Of a stretch of DNA of 64,000 nucleotides, positions 18,050-26,812 are shown in pieces (position 1 is the first letter of the stretch; each line of letters opens with the position of its first letter). Source of the DNA: RPQJ01 sp046347155 (GTDB taxonomy: Bacteria > Pseudomonadota > Gammaproteobacteria > Steroidobacterales > Steroidobacteraceae). The translations under genes and the position numbers were made by a program. The notes beneath the pieces were generated by a model. The model did not search any database, was not told the origin of the DNA, and saw only the letters and a list, made by a program, of their open reading frames with translations. Location of the stretch: assembly GCA_046347155.1 (NCBI GenBank), contig JAXMGT010000001.1, positions 434,001 to 498,000 on the forward strand, given 5' to 3'.

Positions 18050-18988
18050 ATGAAAGAAGCGCCGACGCGGATCAACTACAAGCACCTGCGCTACTTCCAG
18101 CAGGTCGCACGGGACGGGTCGATCGCCGCCGCCGCGCGACGGCTCCACGTCGCGCCGCAGACGGTGAGCGCCCAGCTGCTCACGCTGGAGCACAGCCTCG
18201 GTCGGCCGCTGTTCGACCGCGTCGGCCGGCGGCTGGTGCTCACGGCGGACGGCGAGGTCGCGCTCGATTACGCGGAGTCGATCTTCAACCTGGGACTCGA
18301 ACTGCGCAGCGTGCTGGCCGGCCGCACCCGGGCGCGCAACGTCGTGCTGCGGGTCGGCATCACCGACCGCGTGCCGAAGCTGCTCGCGGCGCGAGTGCTC
18401 GAGCCGGTGCTGTCGCGGCACCGTGAAACACTCGAGCTGACCTGCGAGGAAGGAAGCGCCGACGAACTGTTCGGCCGCCTCGCGGCGCACCGCCTCGACG
18501 CGGTGCTCGCCGACCAGCCGGCGCCCCCGCACCTCGGCCGCGCGATGCGCGGGCGCAAGCTCGCCGAGTCTGGCCTGAGCTTCGTCGCGGCACCGGCGCT
18601 CGCGGCCTCCCTGCGCAACCGGTTCCCGGAAAGCCTCGGCGGCGCGCGCCTGATCCACTGGCCGGCCGGCTCGCCGACCGGCAGCGCGATCGATGCATGG
18701 CTGGCGGAGCGCGGGGTCACGCCCCGCGTCGTCGCGCGCTGCGACGACAGCGCGCTGATGAAGGTGCTCGCGCAGGGCGGCCACGGCGTCGCCTGCGTGC
18801 CGACGACGATCGAGCGCGAGGTCGCGCGGCAGCACGGCCTGAAATGCGTGGGTCGCGTGGCCGAACTGGCCGAGCCGCTCTACCTGGTCGAACCGTTGCA
18901 CAGGCGGCCGCACCCGCTCGTCGCGGAGCTTGCCGCATTCGAGAAGGACGGGTCGTCGCGGCGATCGCCGGCCGCCGGCCGGGGCTGA
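18050..18988 (+). CDS. LysR-family regulator, NhaR type
   Basis: Transcription regulator of 312 residues. The N-terminal winged helix-turn-helix reads INYKHLRYFQQVARDGSIAA followed by RLHVAPQTVSAQLLTLEHSL; the INYKHLRYFW-type opening is typical of NhaR, the sodium/proton antiporter activator. A type 2 periplasmic-binding-like effector domain follows (about 95-295). No nhaA lies nearby. Instead the divergent neighbour is an HPF-like ribosome factor, so the regulon may differ from that of E. coli. The ATG at 18050 is the first in frame and gives normal length. Confidence 0.86.
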   Translation: MKEAPTRINYKHLRYFQQVARDGSIAAAARRLHVAPQTVSAQLLTLEHSLGRPLFDRVGRRLVLTADGEVALDYAESIFNLGLELRSVLAGRTRARNVVLRVGITDRVPKLLAARVLEPVLSRHRETLELTCEEGSADELFGRLAAHRLDAVLADQPAPPHLGRAMRGRKLAESGLSFVAAPALAASLRNRFPESLGGARLIHWPAGSPTGSAIDAWLAERGVTPRVVARCDDSALMKVLAQGGHGVACVPTTIEREVARQHGLKCVGRVAELAEPLYLVEPLHRRPHPLVAELAAFEKDGSSRRSPAAGRG

Positions 18989-19016
18989 GCGTTGCCGCCG
19001 GGGCCGGGCGGACCGG

Positions 19017-19223
19017 TCAGTGCCGTTCCGTACGCGGCGGTGCCACGGCCGCCTGCTCGGCACGGATCCGGCGCACGGTCATCCAGACGAACGCGGCGAC
19101 GACGGACACCATCAGCGCCATCAGCAGCGCCATCCCGGTGCCGGCGAGCCGGTGCGCCTCGCGCAGGCCGAAGGCGACGCCGACCGGCGTCGACACGAGC
19201 AGTATCGGCTTCGCGATGCGCAC
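19017..19223 (-). CDS. Small membrane protein, unknown function
   Basis: Product of 68 residues from a GTG at 19223. It has one or two hydrophobic segments, the clearer at about 29-50 (TGMALLMALMVSVVAAFVWM), and a basic C-terminal side (TVRRIRAE). High third-position GC supports coding. Three bases separate it from the stop of the gene at 19227, so the two form a pair. No family recognised. Confidence 0.6.
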   Translation of the reverse strand: MRIAKPILLVSTPVGVAFGLREAHRLAGTGMALLMALMVSVVAAFVWMTVRRIRAEQAAVAPPRTERH

Positions 19224-19226
19224 CGT

Positions 19227-19538
19227 TCAGCGTTCCCTGCGTTCCCAGCCCGACGGCGGCATCGCCTCGAAGAACATCTGGACCCGGTGCAGCAGATTGT
19301 TGCGGTCGGCCCACGCGAGCTGCTCGCGCAGGCGCTCGGTGCGGTCGGCGTCGGTCGGTGCGTGGTCGAGGCCGTAGATGAGCGGTGGCGGCGGGGGCGT
19401 GCGCCCGCGCCGCTCGGCTTCCTCCTCGAGCATCTGGTACAGCCGGTCCCAGTAGCGCTGTGACGGGTAGGCCTTGCCGCGCAGGTGATAGTGCGTCAGC
19501 AGTTGGTTCGCGCGGCTCGAGGGTTTCCAGGAAGGCAT
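19227..19538 (-). CDS. Conserved-looking hypothetical protein
   Basis: Soluble protein of 103 residues starting MPSWKPSSRANQLLTHYHLR. It is rich in charged and aromatic residues (AYPSQRYWDRLYQMLEEEAE), has a proline run in the middle (RTPPPPPLIYGLDHAP) and a helical end (LREQLAWADRNNLLHRVQMF). The composition and GC-rich third positions look like a real gene, but I do not recognise the family. It precedes the small membrane protein by three bases. Confidence 0.65.
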   Translation of the reverse strand: MPSWKPSSRANQLLTHYHLRGKAYPSQRYWDRLYQMLEEEAERRGRTPPPPPLIYGLDHAPTDADRTERLREQLAWADRNNLLHRVQMFFEAMPPSGWERRER

Positions 19539-19609
19539 GGGCGTGCGGGCACCGGATCGCCACCGGGTGTCTAGCGTAGCGCGTCCGGCCGCGACCGGCG
19601 AACCCGTGG

Positions 19610-20527
19610 TCAGCGGGCCCGTCGGCGCCAGAGGCCGTCGCCGGCGTAGACGACGAGCGCCGACCAGATCATCGCGAAACCGATCGCGCGGGTGGGCGGG
19701 AACGCCTCGCCAAACACGAACACCCCGATCAGGAACTGCAGCGTCGGGCCGATGTACTGCACCAGCCCGACCATCGACAGCGGGATCCGGCGTGCCCCGT
19801 AGGCGAACAGCGCGAGCGGCGTCGCCGTGACCACGCCACTCAGGAGCAGCAGTGCGTTCACGAGCGGCGTCGAGTGGCCGAGCGCGCCGCTGCCCTGCGA
19901 CTCGCACCACAGCAGGTATGCCGCTGCGAGCGGCGCCACCAGCAGCGTCTCGGTCGCGAGCCCGGGCACCGAGTCGACCTGCACGACCTTGCGGATCAGC
20001 CCGTACATCCCGAAGCTCGCCGCGAGCGCGAGCGCGATCCACGGCGGACGCCCGAGCGCGACCGCGAGGTACAGCACGCCGGCGCCGGCGATCGCAACCG
20101 CGGTCCACTGCACGCGGTTCAGCCGCTCGTGCAGCACGGCGACGCCGAGCACGACGCTCACTAGCGGGTTGATGAAATAGCCGAGGCTCGCGTCGACGAC
20201 GTGCCCGTTCGTGACGGCCCAGGTGTAGATCAGCCAGTTGATGCTGATGCACACGGCCGACGCCGCGAGCCGCGAGCGGGTGGCCGGGCGGCGGAGCGCC
20301 GCGCCGACGGCCGACAGTTCGCGCCGCGCGGCGAGCCAGCCGAACACGACCACGCAGCACCAGACGATCCGGTGCGACATCACCTGCAGCGCCGGCACGC
20401 CCGACAGCGGCTTCAGGTAGAGCGGGAACACGCCCCACATCGCGAACGCGGTGACCGCGGCCGCAAGTCCCGAGGATCCCGGCGGACGGGCCGGCGCGGC
20501 GTCTGTTCGGGCGGTCGGGTCGGCCAT
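19610..20527 (-). CDS. rarD: RarD-type EamA transporter
   Basis: Membrane permease of 305 residues with about ten helices in two EamA repeats. Family features include FAMWGVFPLYLKPLSGVPAL at the start, HRIVWCCVVV and the NWLIYTWAVTNGHVVDASLG segment. FINPLVSVVLG and GLVQYIGPTLQFLIGVFVFGE near the end also fit RarD. RarD proteins are tied to chloramphenicol resistance in Pseudomonas, but the physiological substrate is uncertain. The ATG at 20527 is used; upstream frame is not protein-like. Confidence 0.88.
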   Translation of the reverse strand: MADPTARTDAAPARPPGSSGLAAAVTAFAMWGVFPLYLKPLSGVPALQVMSHRIVWCCVVVFGWLAARRELSAVGAALRRPATRSRLAASAVCISINWLIYTWAVTNGHVVDASLGYFINPLVSVVLGVAVLHERLNRVQWTAVAIAGAGVLYLAVALGRPPWIALALAASFGMYGLIRKVVQVDSVPGLATETLLVAPLAAAYLLWCESQGSGALGHSTPLVNALLLLSGVVTATPLALFAYGARRIPLSMVGLVQYIGPTLQFLIGVFVFGEAFPPTRAIGFAMIWSALVVYAGDGLWRRRAR

Positions 20528-20669
20528 CGGGTGTGAGACCGTCGGGCGGGGCGCGCATTCTCGCAGATCGCAGGGTCCGCTGTGGAAATCCACGAAGGCT
20601 GCGAGCGGCGTCCGCCGGCATCCTGCCCCCACGGATCGGGCCCGTCGTCCGGCGGGCGGAGGATCGACA

Positions 20670-21017
20670 ATGGAGCCCAGGCTCGAGCGGGAATTCCTGA
20701 CCATGCACCGGATGGTCGAGATCCATTGCACGGATCGTCACGGGCCGGGCGAGGGGGTCTGTGCGGAATGCGAGGCGTTCCTCGCCTACGTACATCGCCG
20801 GCTCGAGAAATGCCCCTACGGCGACCGCAAGCCGACCTGCGCCCGATGCCCGATCCACTGCTACAAGCCGCGCGAGCGTGAACTTGCGCGGGGGATCATG
20901 CGTCACGCGGGGCCGCGCATGGCGTTGCGCCACCCGTGGCTGTCGTTACTGCACGTGGCCGACAAGCTGCGTCGGGTCGAGCACCCGATGGTGGTTCGCC
21001 GGCGCGAGCGCGGCTGA
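20670..21017 (+). CDS. YgbA-type nitrous oxide-stimulated promoter family protein
   Basis: Cysteine-rich protein of 115 residues. Seven cysteines fall between about residues 17 and 72 (IHC, VCAEC, KCPYGDRKPTCARCPIHCYK), followed by RHAGPRMALRHPWLSLLHVADK. This matches the YgbA family, whose E. coli member is induced by nitric oxide and helps recovery from nitrosative stress. The cysteines could bind a metal or an iron-sulfur centre. GGAGG lies eight bases before the ATG at 20670. No NsrR-like palindrome is seen in the 142-base gap to rarD. Confidence 0.83.
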   Translation: MEPRLEREFLTMHRMVEIHCTDRHGPGEGVCAECEAFLAYVHRRLEKCPYGDRKPTCARCPIHCYKPRERELARGIMRHAGPRMALRHPWLSLLHVADKLRRVEHPMVVRRRERG

Positions 21018-21022
21018 GGGCC

Positions 21023-21214
21023 TCAGGCCGCGACGCCGGGCCTCGGCGCAGGCACGCGGGGACGTACGATCGACTGGTCCCGCAGGAACCCGCCTTCGGG
21101 CTTCCATTCGATGGACTCGAGCTTGCGCCGGAGCGCCTCGGCCTCCTCGTCGGCGACCAGGCGCGCACGCGGCGACACCTTGAGGCTTCGATTCGCGATC
21201 CAGGTCAGGCTCAT
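21023..21214 (-). CDS. Small hypothetical protein
   Basis: Product of 63 residues beginning MSLTWIANRSLKVSPRARLV, with a charged helix (ADEEAEALRRKLESIEWKPE) and a proline/arginine-rich tail. GGGAG lies upstream of the ATG at 21214, and third positions are GC-rich. It is convergent with ygbA, five bases apart. No family recognised. Confidence 0.55.
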   Translation of the reverse strand: MSLTWIANRSLKVSPRARLVADEEAEALRRKLESIEWKPEGGFLRDQSIVRPRVPAPRPGVAA

Positions 21215-21403
21215 GTCGTGCTCCCGTGCGGCCGACGCCGCGGATGCCCGGAACATTGCACGTAGCGTGCCAGCATCGTCGCCGCCGCCGGACGCGAGCA
21301 ACGGCGCGGTGGATCCATCGTAGGGGGTGCCTGCCGCGTCGCGGTCGGTGCAATCCGGCGACACCGGCCGGCCGTTGCGCGTGGCCGACAATGTCGCCGC
21401 CGG

Positions 21404-21419
21404 TGTGACGCGCGTCACG
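21404..21419. promoter_or_regulatory. CRP/Clp-like palindrome
   Basis: TGTGA, six bases, TCACG: a near-perfect match to the CRP-type half-sites TGTGA-N6-TCACA, with an uninterrupted 14-base palindrome GTGACGCGCGTCAC at 21405-21418. It sits in the 294-base non-coding gap 21215-21508, about 190 bases upstream of the small gene at 21214 and beyond the 3' end of the nitroreductase. Nothing else stands out in that gap. Confidence 0.45.
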
Positions 21420-21508
21420 GTCCGGCCGGCCCGGCGTTGCCCGACCGGACATAAGCACGTCACGCACCGCCGGGCGGCGGTGTCAGCTTTTCCGACTGCG
21501 TGTGCGAT

Positions 21509-22180
21509 TCACTCGCCGTGCACGCGTGCGTACTCCCCGAAGGCGGCGCGCTCGGTGCGCAGCCGGTTGATCGGCGCGTCCGGGTCGCGATGCCCGAGCG
21601 CCATCCCGGAGAACAGCATCAGCTCGGGCGGGACACCGAGGAGCTCGTCGACGGTCCGGTGCCACACGGACCAGGCTTCCTGTGCGCAGGTGTCGAGGCC
21701 GCGGGCACGCGCGAGCAGCATGACGTTCTGCATGTACATCCCGACGTCGGCCCACTGCGGCCGGCCCATCCGCCGGTCCACGTAGAAGAAGAGCCCCACC
21801 GGCGCGCCGAAGAACTCGTAGTTGCGCGCGAACTGCCGCAGCCGGCCCGGCTTGTCCTCGCGCGTCACGCCGATCGTCGCGTAGAGGTCCTCGCCGCACT
21901 TGTACCGCCGGGAGCGGTAGGGCTCCCAGAGGTCCGCCGGGTAGATGTCGTATTCCGAGCCTTCGCCCCTCGGGTGCGCGAAGAGCTTCGAGCGCACCCG
22001 CGCCACGAGGTCGTCGCGCGCGGACCCAGTGACCGCGTGCACGTGCCAGGGCTGCAGGTTGCCGCCGGATGGCGCCCGGTGCGCGGATGCGAGCAGTTCC
22101 TCGACCACCGCCCGCGGCACCGGCGTCGGCAGGAAGGCCCGGCAGCTGAACCGGCCCGAGATCGCTTCGTCGACGTTCAC
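21509..22180 (-). CDS. Nitroreductase-family FMN oxidoreductase
   Basis: Product of about 223 residues of the NfsA/FRase-like fold. It has SGRFSCRAFLPTPVPRAVVE with the FMN-binding arginines, then APSGGNLQPWHVHAVTG, WADVGMYMQNVMLLARARGL, CAQEAW and GMALGHRDPDAPINRLRTER. It should reduce nitroaromatics, quinones or similar compounds with NAD(P)H. I start at the GTG at 22180, behind GGAGGA; no ATG fits well. It diverges from apt, 133 bases away. Confidence 0.88.
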   Translation of the reverse strand: MNVDEAISGRFSCRAFLPTPVPRAVVEELLASAHRAPSGGNLQPWHVHAVTGSARDDLVARVRSKLFAHPRGEGSEYDIYPADLWEPYRSRRYKCGEDLYATIGVTREDKPGRLRQFARNYEFFGAPVGLFFYVDRRMGRPQWADVGMYMQNVMLLARARGLDTCAQEAWSVWHRTVDELLGVPPELMLFSGMALGHRDPDAPINRLRTERAAFGEYARVHGE

Positions 22181-22313
22181 GCGTGCGTCCTCCGTGGTGG
22201 CCCCGATTGTCTCAGCCGGGCGGGTCCGCGTCATCGGTCCGTCGCCCGCGCCTGCGGGGAACGCGACTCGCCCGCACCGCCGATTTTCGCTAGGCTCGCG
22301 ACGCGAGGTGAAC

Positions 22314-22820
22314 ATGCACGACCTGCGCTCCCTGGTGGCCGAGATCCCCGACTTCCCGAAGCCGGGCATCCTGTTCCGCGACATCGGCCCGCTGCTGCGC
22401 GAACGGTTCGCCGAGACCGTCTCGGCCGTCGATGCGCTGTTCAGCGACGCCGAATGGGCGTCGGCCGACGTCGTCGCCGGCGTCGAGTCGCGGGGTTTCA
22501 TCCTCGCGGCCGCCCTGGCCGGGCGCCGAGGCAAGGGCTTCGTGCCGATCCGCAAGAAGGGCAAGCTCCCGCCGCCGGTCGTCGACGTGTCCTACGACCT
22601 CGAGTACGGTTCGGGCGTGCTCGAGATGCAGACGGGCCACGGACGCATGCTGCTCGTGGACGACGTGCTCGCGACCGGGGGCACGCTGCAGGCTTCCGCA
22701 ACGCTGGCCGGCCGCGCCGGTTACGAAGTCCGGGGCATCGCGGTGCTGATCGACCTCGGGTTCGTCCCGGGCTACGCCTGCGACGGTCTCCCGGCCCGCT
22801 CCGTGATCGTCTACGGCTGA
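22314..22820 (+). CDS. apt: Adenine phosphoribosyltransferase
   Basis: Salvages adenine to AMP using PRPP. The 168-residue product has IPDFPKPGILFRDIGPLL at the start, the substrate loop GVESRGFILAAALA, RKKGKLPPP and the PRPP-binding LLVDDVLATGGTLQASA. An AGGTGA ribosome site precedes the ATG at 22314. It lies 40 bases upstream of glnE on the same strand and may share a transcript. Confidence 0.97.
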   Translation: MHDLRSLVAEIPDFPKPGILFRDIGPLLRERFAETVSAVDALFSDAEWASADVVAGVESRGFILAAALAGRRGKGFVPIRKKGKLPPPVVDVSYDLEYGSGVLEMQTGHGRMLLVDDVLATGGTLQASATLAGRAGYEVRGIAVLIDLGFVPGYACDGLPARSVIVYG

Positions 22821-22860
22821 ACGGCCACCGTCGCGCCGCCCGCGCACCGACGGAGCGACG

Positions 22861-25764
22861 ATGGACCCGATCGACGCGAGCCACCTGCCCGACCCGCTGC
22901 GGCCGTCGCTCGAGCGGCGGCTCGACGCGCTCGCAACCCGCGGCGGGTTGCCGCAGGGGCCCGGGGCCGGCGTCATCACCGGAACGCTCGCCCGCGTGTG
23001 GGCCTGCAGCGACTTCGTCGCCGACGCCTGCGTCCGCGACGCGGGCCTGCTCGGGTGGCTCGCCGGTGACGGACGCATCGCCGGGCCGGCAACGCCCGAG
23101 TGGCTGCGCGACGGTGTCGATCCGGCCGACCCGTGCCCGGACGACGCCGCGTGGATGGACCACCTGCGTCGCTACCGTCGCCGGCACCTCGCCCGGATCG
23201 CGTGGCGCGACATCGCCGGGCTGGCTGACGTGCCGACCGTGCTCGCCGAGCTTTCGATGCTCGCCGACGCATGCATTGCGGCCGCGCTGCGCCGGGCCGA
23301 GGCCGGGCTCGCCGCTCGCTACGGCGTGCCGAGGGGCGCCGACGGCCGGCCGCTCGAGCTCATGGTGCTCGCGATGGGCAAGCTCGGCGGCGGCGAGCTC
23401 AACTTCTCGTCCGACATCGACCTCGTGTTCCTGTTCCCGGAGCACGGCGAAACCGATGGCGCGCGGCCGCTCGAGCACGAGGAGTACTACACGCGCGTGT
23501 CGCGCCGAGTCGCGCAGCTGCTCGGGACCGTGACGGCCGAGGGCTTCGTCTACCGGGTCGATCTGCGGCTGCGGCCGTTCGGGGAATCGGGTCCGCAGGT
23601 CGTGAGCTTCGACGCGTTCGAGGACTACCTGCAGCAGCACGGGCGCGACTGGGAGCGCTACGCCTACGTGAAGGCGCGCGCGGTCTGTGGCGCGGAGCGC
23701 TACGGGGAACTACGGCGCAACGTGCTCCGGCCGTTCGTCTACCGCCGCTACCTCGACTTCCGGGTGTTCGAATCGCTGCGCGAGATGAAGTCGCTGATCG
23801 CCCGCGAGGTCGAGCGGCGCGAACTCTCCGGCAACGTGAAGCTCGGCCCCGGTGGCATCCGGGAAATCGAGTTCATCGTGCAGGCCTACCAGCTGATACG
23901 CGGCGGCAGCGACCCCCGGCTGCAGACCGCGAGCATCCTCGAAGCGCTCCCGCTGCTCGCGGGCCAGAAGCTGATGCCGGCGGGCGTCGTCGAGGAGTTG
24001 CGCGAGTCCTACCTGTTCCTGCGGAGGCTCGAGAACCGGCTGCAGCAGCGCAATGACGAGCAGACGCACGACCTGCCCCAGGACCCGCTCGAGCGGGCCC
24101 GGCTCGCGCTCGGGATGGACGCCGCCGGCTGGGACGAACTCGCCGCGACGATCGCCGCACACCGCTCGCGCGTGGGCGCGCACTTCCGGCGCGTGTTGTT
24201 CGACGCCGACGCGCCGGCCGACGCGTCGGCGGGTGCCTCAGCCGACCTGCTGCTCGAGGGCGACGACGACTCGGCGCGCAGGGCGGGTCTCGCGGCCCTC
24301 GGCCTCGCCGATGCAGCCGAGGTCGCGGCGGGGCTCGGGCGGCTGCGCGAGAGCGCGTACTACCGCCGCCTCGACGATGCCGGCCGGCGGCGCCTGCAGG
24401 CACTGCTGCCGCGGCTGCTGCGCGAACTCGCCGCCGCGTCACCGGCCGGCGGGGCCGCCGCGTTCGCGAGGCTGTTGCACGTGCTCGAACGCATCGGCGG
24501 GCGCACCGTGTACCTCGCGCTGCTGAACGAGAATCCGATCGCCCGCCGACGCCTCGTCGAGATCTGCGCGCACTCGAAGTTCCTCTCGGACCAGGTTGCG
24601 GCGTTCCCGCTGCTGCTCGACGAACTGCTCGACGAGCGGCTGTTCGAGGAGGCGCCGGACCGGGCCGGGTTCGAGCGCGACCTGCGCGCGCGCATGGACG
24701 GCGGGGACGCCGCCGATCCCGAGCGGCAGGTCGAACTGCTGCGGCAGTTCCAGCGTGCCGCGGTGTTCCGGGTCGCGGTGCCGGACCTGACCGGCCGGAT
24801 GCCGGTCATGAAGGTGAGCGACCGGCTCACCGACGTCGCGGAACTGATCGTCGCCGAGGCGCTGGCGCTCTCCTGGCAGCAGATCGCCGCGCGCCACGGC
24901 GTGCCGCGCTGCGGGCCGGACGAGGCGCACCTGCGCGACGGCGCGATCGTCGTCGTCGCCTACGGCAAGTTCGGCGGGATCGAGCTCGGATACGGCTCGG
25001 ACCTCGACCTCGTGTTCCTGCACGACTCCGCGGGCGAGGTGCAGCGCACCTCGGGTCCCGCGGTCGTGGACAACGGCGTGTTCTACCTGCGCCTCGTGCA
25101 GCGCCTCGTCCACCTGCTCACGATGCATTCGGCGGCGGGCCGGCTCTACGAGGTGGACACGCGGCTCAGGCCGAGCGGGAAGGGCGGGCTGCTGGTGCAG
25201 TCGCTCGAGGGGTTTGAGGCCTACCAGCGCACCGAGGCCTGGACCTGGGAGCACCAGGCGCTGCTCCGCGCGCGCGCGGTCGCGGGCCCGGCGGACCTGC
25301 GCGGGCGATTCGAGTCGGCGAGGCTCGGGCTGCTGCGCGGCTGCGTCCGGCGCGACCGGCTGAGGGACGACGTGCGCTCGATGCGGGAGCGGATGCGCGC
25401 CGAGCTCGCGGGCGCGGCGCCGGGGCGCTTCGACCTGAAGCGCGACGCAGGCGGCATCACGGACATCGAGTTCCTCGCGCAGTACTGGACGCTGCGCTGG
25501 TGCGACCGGCACCCGGAGATCGCGATCTATTCGGACAACATCCGGCAGCTCGAGAGCCTCGCGTCGATCGACCTGGTGCCGCAGGCGACCGTGGACCGGC
25601 TGACGGCCGCCTACCGCGCCTACCGGCAGCGCATCCACCACCTGTCGCTCGACGGTGCCGATCCGGTCGTGCCGGCGGACGAATTCGAGGCCGAGCGCGC
25701 CGCGGTCGGTGCCGCCTGGCGCTGGGCCATGGAAGACGGGGAGAGCCCGGGCGCGCCGCCCTGA
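22861..25764 (+). CDS. glnE: Bifunctional glutamine synthetase adenylyltransferase / adenylyl-removing enzyme
   Basis: Controls glutamine synthetase by adding AMP to a tyrosine or removing it phosphorolytically, in response to PII protein. The 967-residue product is close to the E. coli enzyme (946). Both nucleotidyltransferase domains have intact catalytic motifs: N-terminal LGGGELNFSSDIDLVFLF (adenylyl removal) and C-terminal FGGIELGYGSDLDLVFLH (adenylylation). Each is followed by the RLRPFG / TRLRPSGKGG strand. The linker regulatory helices and the C-terminal VDRLTAAYRAYRQRIHHLSL are present. Start ATG at 22861. Confidence 0.97.
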   Translation: MDPIDASHLPDPLRPSLERRLDALATRGGLPQGPGAGVITGTLARVWACSDFVADACVRDAGLLGWLAGDGRIAGPATPEWLRDGVDPADPCPDDAAWMDHLRRYRRRHLARIAWRDIAGLADVPTVLAELSMLADACIAAALRRAEAGLAARYGVPRGADGRPLELMVLAMGKLGGGELNFSSDIDLVFLFPEHGETDGARPLEHEEYYTRVSRRVAQLLGTVTAEGFVYRVDLRLRPFGESGPQVVSFDAFEDYLQQHGRDWERYAYVKARAVCGAERYGELRRNVLRPFVYRRYLDFRVFESLREMKSLIAREVERRELSGNVKLGPGGIREIEFIVQAYQLIRGGSDPRLQTASILEALPLLAGQKLMPAGVVEELRESYLFLRRLENRLQQRNDEQTHDLPQDPLERARLALGMDAAGWDELAATIAAHRSRVGAHFRRVLFDADAPADASAGASADLLLEGDDDSARRAGLAALGLADAAEVAAGLGRLRESAYYRRLDDAGRRRLQALLPRLLRELAAASPAGGAAAFARLLHVLERIGGRTVYLALLNENPIARRRLVEICAHSKFLSDQVAAFPLLLDELLDERLFEEAPDRAGFERDLRARMDGGDAADPERQVELLRQFQRAAVFRVAVPDLTGRMPVMKVSDRLTDVAELIVAEALALSWQQIAARHGVPRCGPDEAHLRDGAIVVVAYGKFGGIELGYGSDLDLVFLHDSAGEVQRTSGPAVVDNGVFYLRLVQRLVHLLTMHSAAGRLYEVDTRLRPSGKGGLLVQSLEGFEAYQRTEAWTWEHQALLRARAVAGPADLRGRFESARLGLLRGCVRRDRLRDDVRSMRERMRAELAGAAPGRFDLKRDAGGITDIEFLAQYWTLRWCDRHPEIAIYSDNIRQLESLASIDLVPQATVDRLTAAYRAYRQRIHHLSLDGADPVVPADEFEAERAAVGAAWRWAMEDGESPGAPP

Positions 25765-25792
25765 ATCGCGGCCGCGGTGGACGCGGCTCCCC

Positions 25793-25798
25793 TATAAT
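25793..25798 (+). promoter_or_regulatory. Consensus -10 box upstream of DUF6165 gene
   Basis: TATAAT, perfect -10 sequence, lies 27 bases before the ATG at 25825 in the short gap after glnE. No good -35 hexamer is found 16-18 bases upstream (sequence there is GC-only), so it may be a weak or activator-dependent promoter, or chance. Confidence 0.4.
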
Positions 25799-25824
25799 CC
25801 GCCCCTGCCGACCCCGGAGCCCGC

Positions 25825-26226
25825 ATGACCGACCTCCTCGTGCCGATCTCGCCCGGCGAACTGATCGACAAGATCACGATCCTCGAGATCAAGTCCGAAC
25901 GGATGACCGACGCGACAAAGCTCGCGAACGTGCGCACCGAGCTCGGGCTGCTGCTCGACACGTGGCGCGCGTCCCCGCACGCCGCCGCCGACGTCGCCGG
26001 CGACTGGCAGGCGCTGCGCCGAGTGAACGAGGCGCTCTGGGACATCGAGGACCGCATCCGGGACCAGGAGCGCGAACGGGCGTTCGACGCGACGTTCATC
26101 GAACTCGCCCGCGCCGTGTACGTGACGAACGACGAGCGCGCGGCGATCAAGAAGCGCATCAACACCCGCCTCGGCTCGAGGATCGTCGAGGAGAAGAGTT
26201 ACGCGGAGTACCGGCCGGGGGCCTGA
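25825..26226 (+). CDS. DUF6165 family protein
   Basis: Cytoplasmic helical protein of 133 residues starting MTDLLVPISPGELIDKITIL. The pattern PISPGELIDKITILEIKSER...LRRVNEALWDIEDRIR and the end ARAVYVTNDERAAIKKRINT match DUF6165. That family occurs in proteobacteria and is often found near polysaccharide or LPS genes. Function unknown. CGGAG upstream of the ATG. It is followed 30 bases later by the SYLF gene. Confidence 0.8.
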   Translation: MTDLLVPISPGELIDKITILEIKSERMTDATKLANVRTELGLLLDTWRASPHAAADVAGDWQALRRVNEALWDIEDRIRDQERERAFDATFIELARAVYVTNDERAAIKKRINTRLGSRIVEEKSYAEYRPGA

Positions 26227-26256
26227 CGCCCGCGCCCGTCCGCACCGGAGGACCCG

Positions 26257-26799
26257 ATGAAGCACACCTACACACGCCGCCTGCTGGTCGCGCTCGCACT
26301 GCTGCTGCCGCTGTCGCTGCACGCGGCGTCGCGGGCCGACCTCGACGCCTCGTCGAAGCGGGTGCTCGAGAAGCTGCTCGCCGACGTGCCGGCCGCGGCC
26401 GCGCTCAACGCGAAGGCGGTGGGCGTGCTCGTGTTCCCGTCGATCACGAAGGCAGGGTTCATGATCGGCGGCCAGTACGGCGAGGGCGTGCTCTGGCAGA
26501 AGGGCAGGCCGGTCGCCTACTACAACACGGCCGGCGCCTCGTACGGCCTGCAGGCCGGCGCGCAGCAGTACGGCTACGCGATGTTCTTCATGAACCGCAA
26601 GAGCCTCGATTCGCTGAACGCGACGCAGGGCTTCGAGGTGGGCGTCGGGCCGAGCGTCGTCGTCGTGGACCAGGGGATGGCGAAGTCGATGACCTCGACG
26701 ACGGTCACCGAGGACGTCTATGCGTTCATCTTCGCGCAGAAGGGCCTGATGGCCGGCATCGGCATCCAGGGCAACAAGATCACGCGCATCAACAAGTGA
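26257..26799 (+). CDS. Exported SYLF-domain (YSC84-like) lipid-binding protein
   Basis: Product of 180 residues with a signal peptide (TRRLLVALALLLPLSLHAAS) and a single SYLF/YSC84 domain. Landmarks are AVGVLVFPSITKAGFMIGGQ, YGEGVLWQKG, FEVGVGPSVVVVDQG and MAGIGIQGNKITRI. Eukaryotic SYLF domains bind phosphoinositides; bacterial members are periplasmic and poorly understood. Ribosome site GGAGGA before the ATG at 26257. An 8-bp hairpin (CACGCTCA...TGAGCGTG, 26808-26828) just downstream could serve as a terminator. Confidence 0.86.
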   Translation: MKHTYTRRLLVALALLLPLSLHAASRADLDASSKRVLEKLLADVPAAAALNAKAVGVLVFPSITKAGFMIGGQYGEGVLWQKGRPVAYYNTAGASYGLQAGAQQYGYAMFFMNRKSLDSLNATQGFEVGVGPSVVVVDQGMAKSMTSTTVTEDVYAFIFAQKGLMAGIGIQGNKITRINK

Positions 26800-26812
26800 C
26801 GCGCGCGCACGC

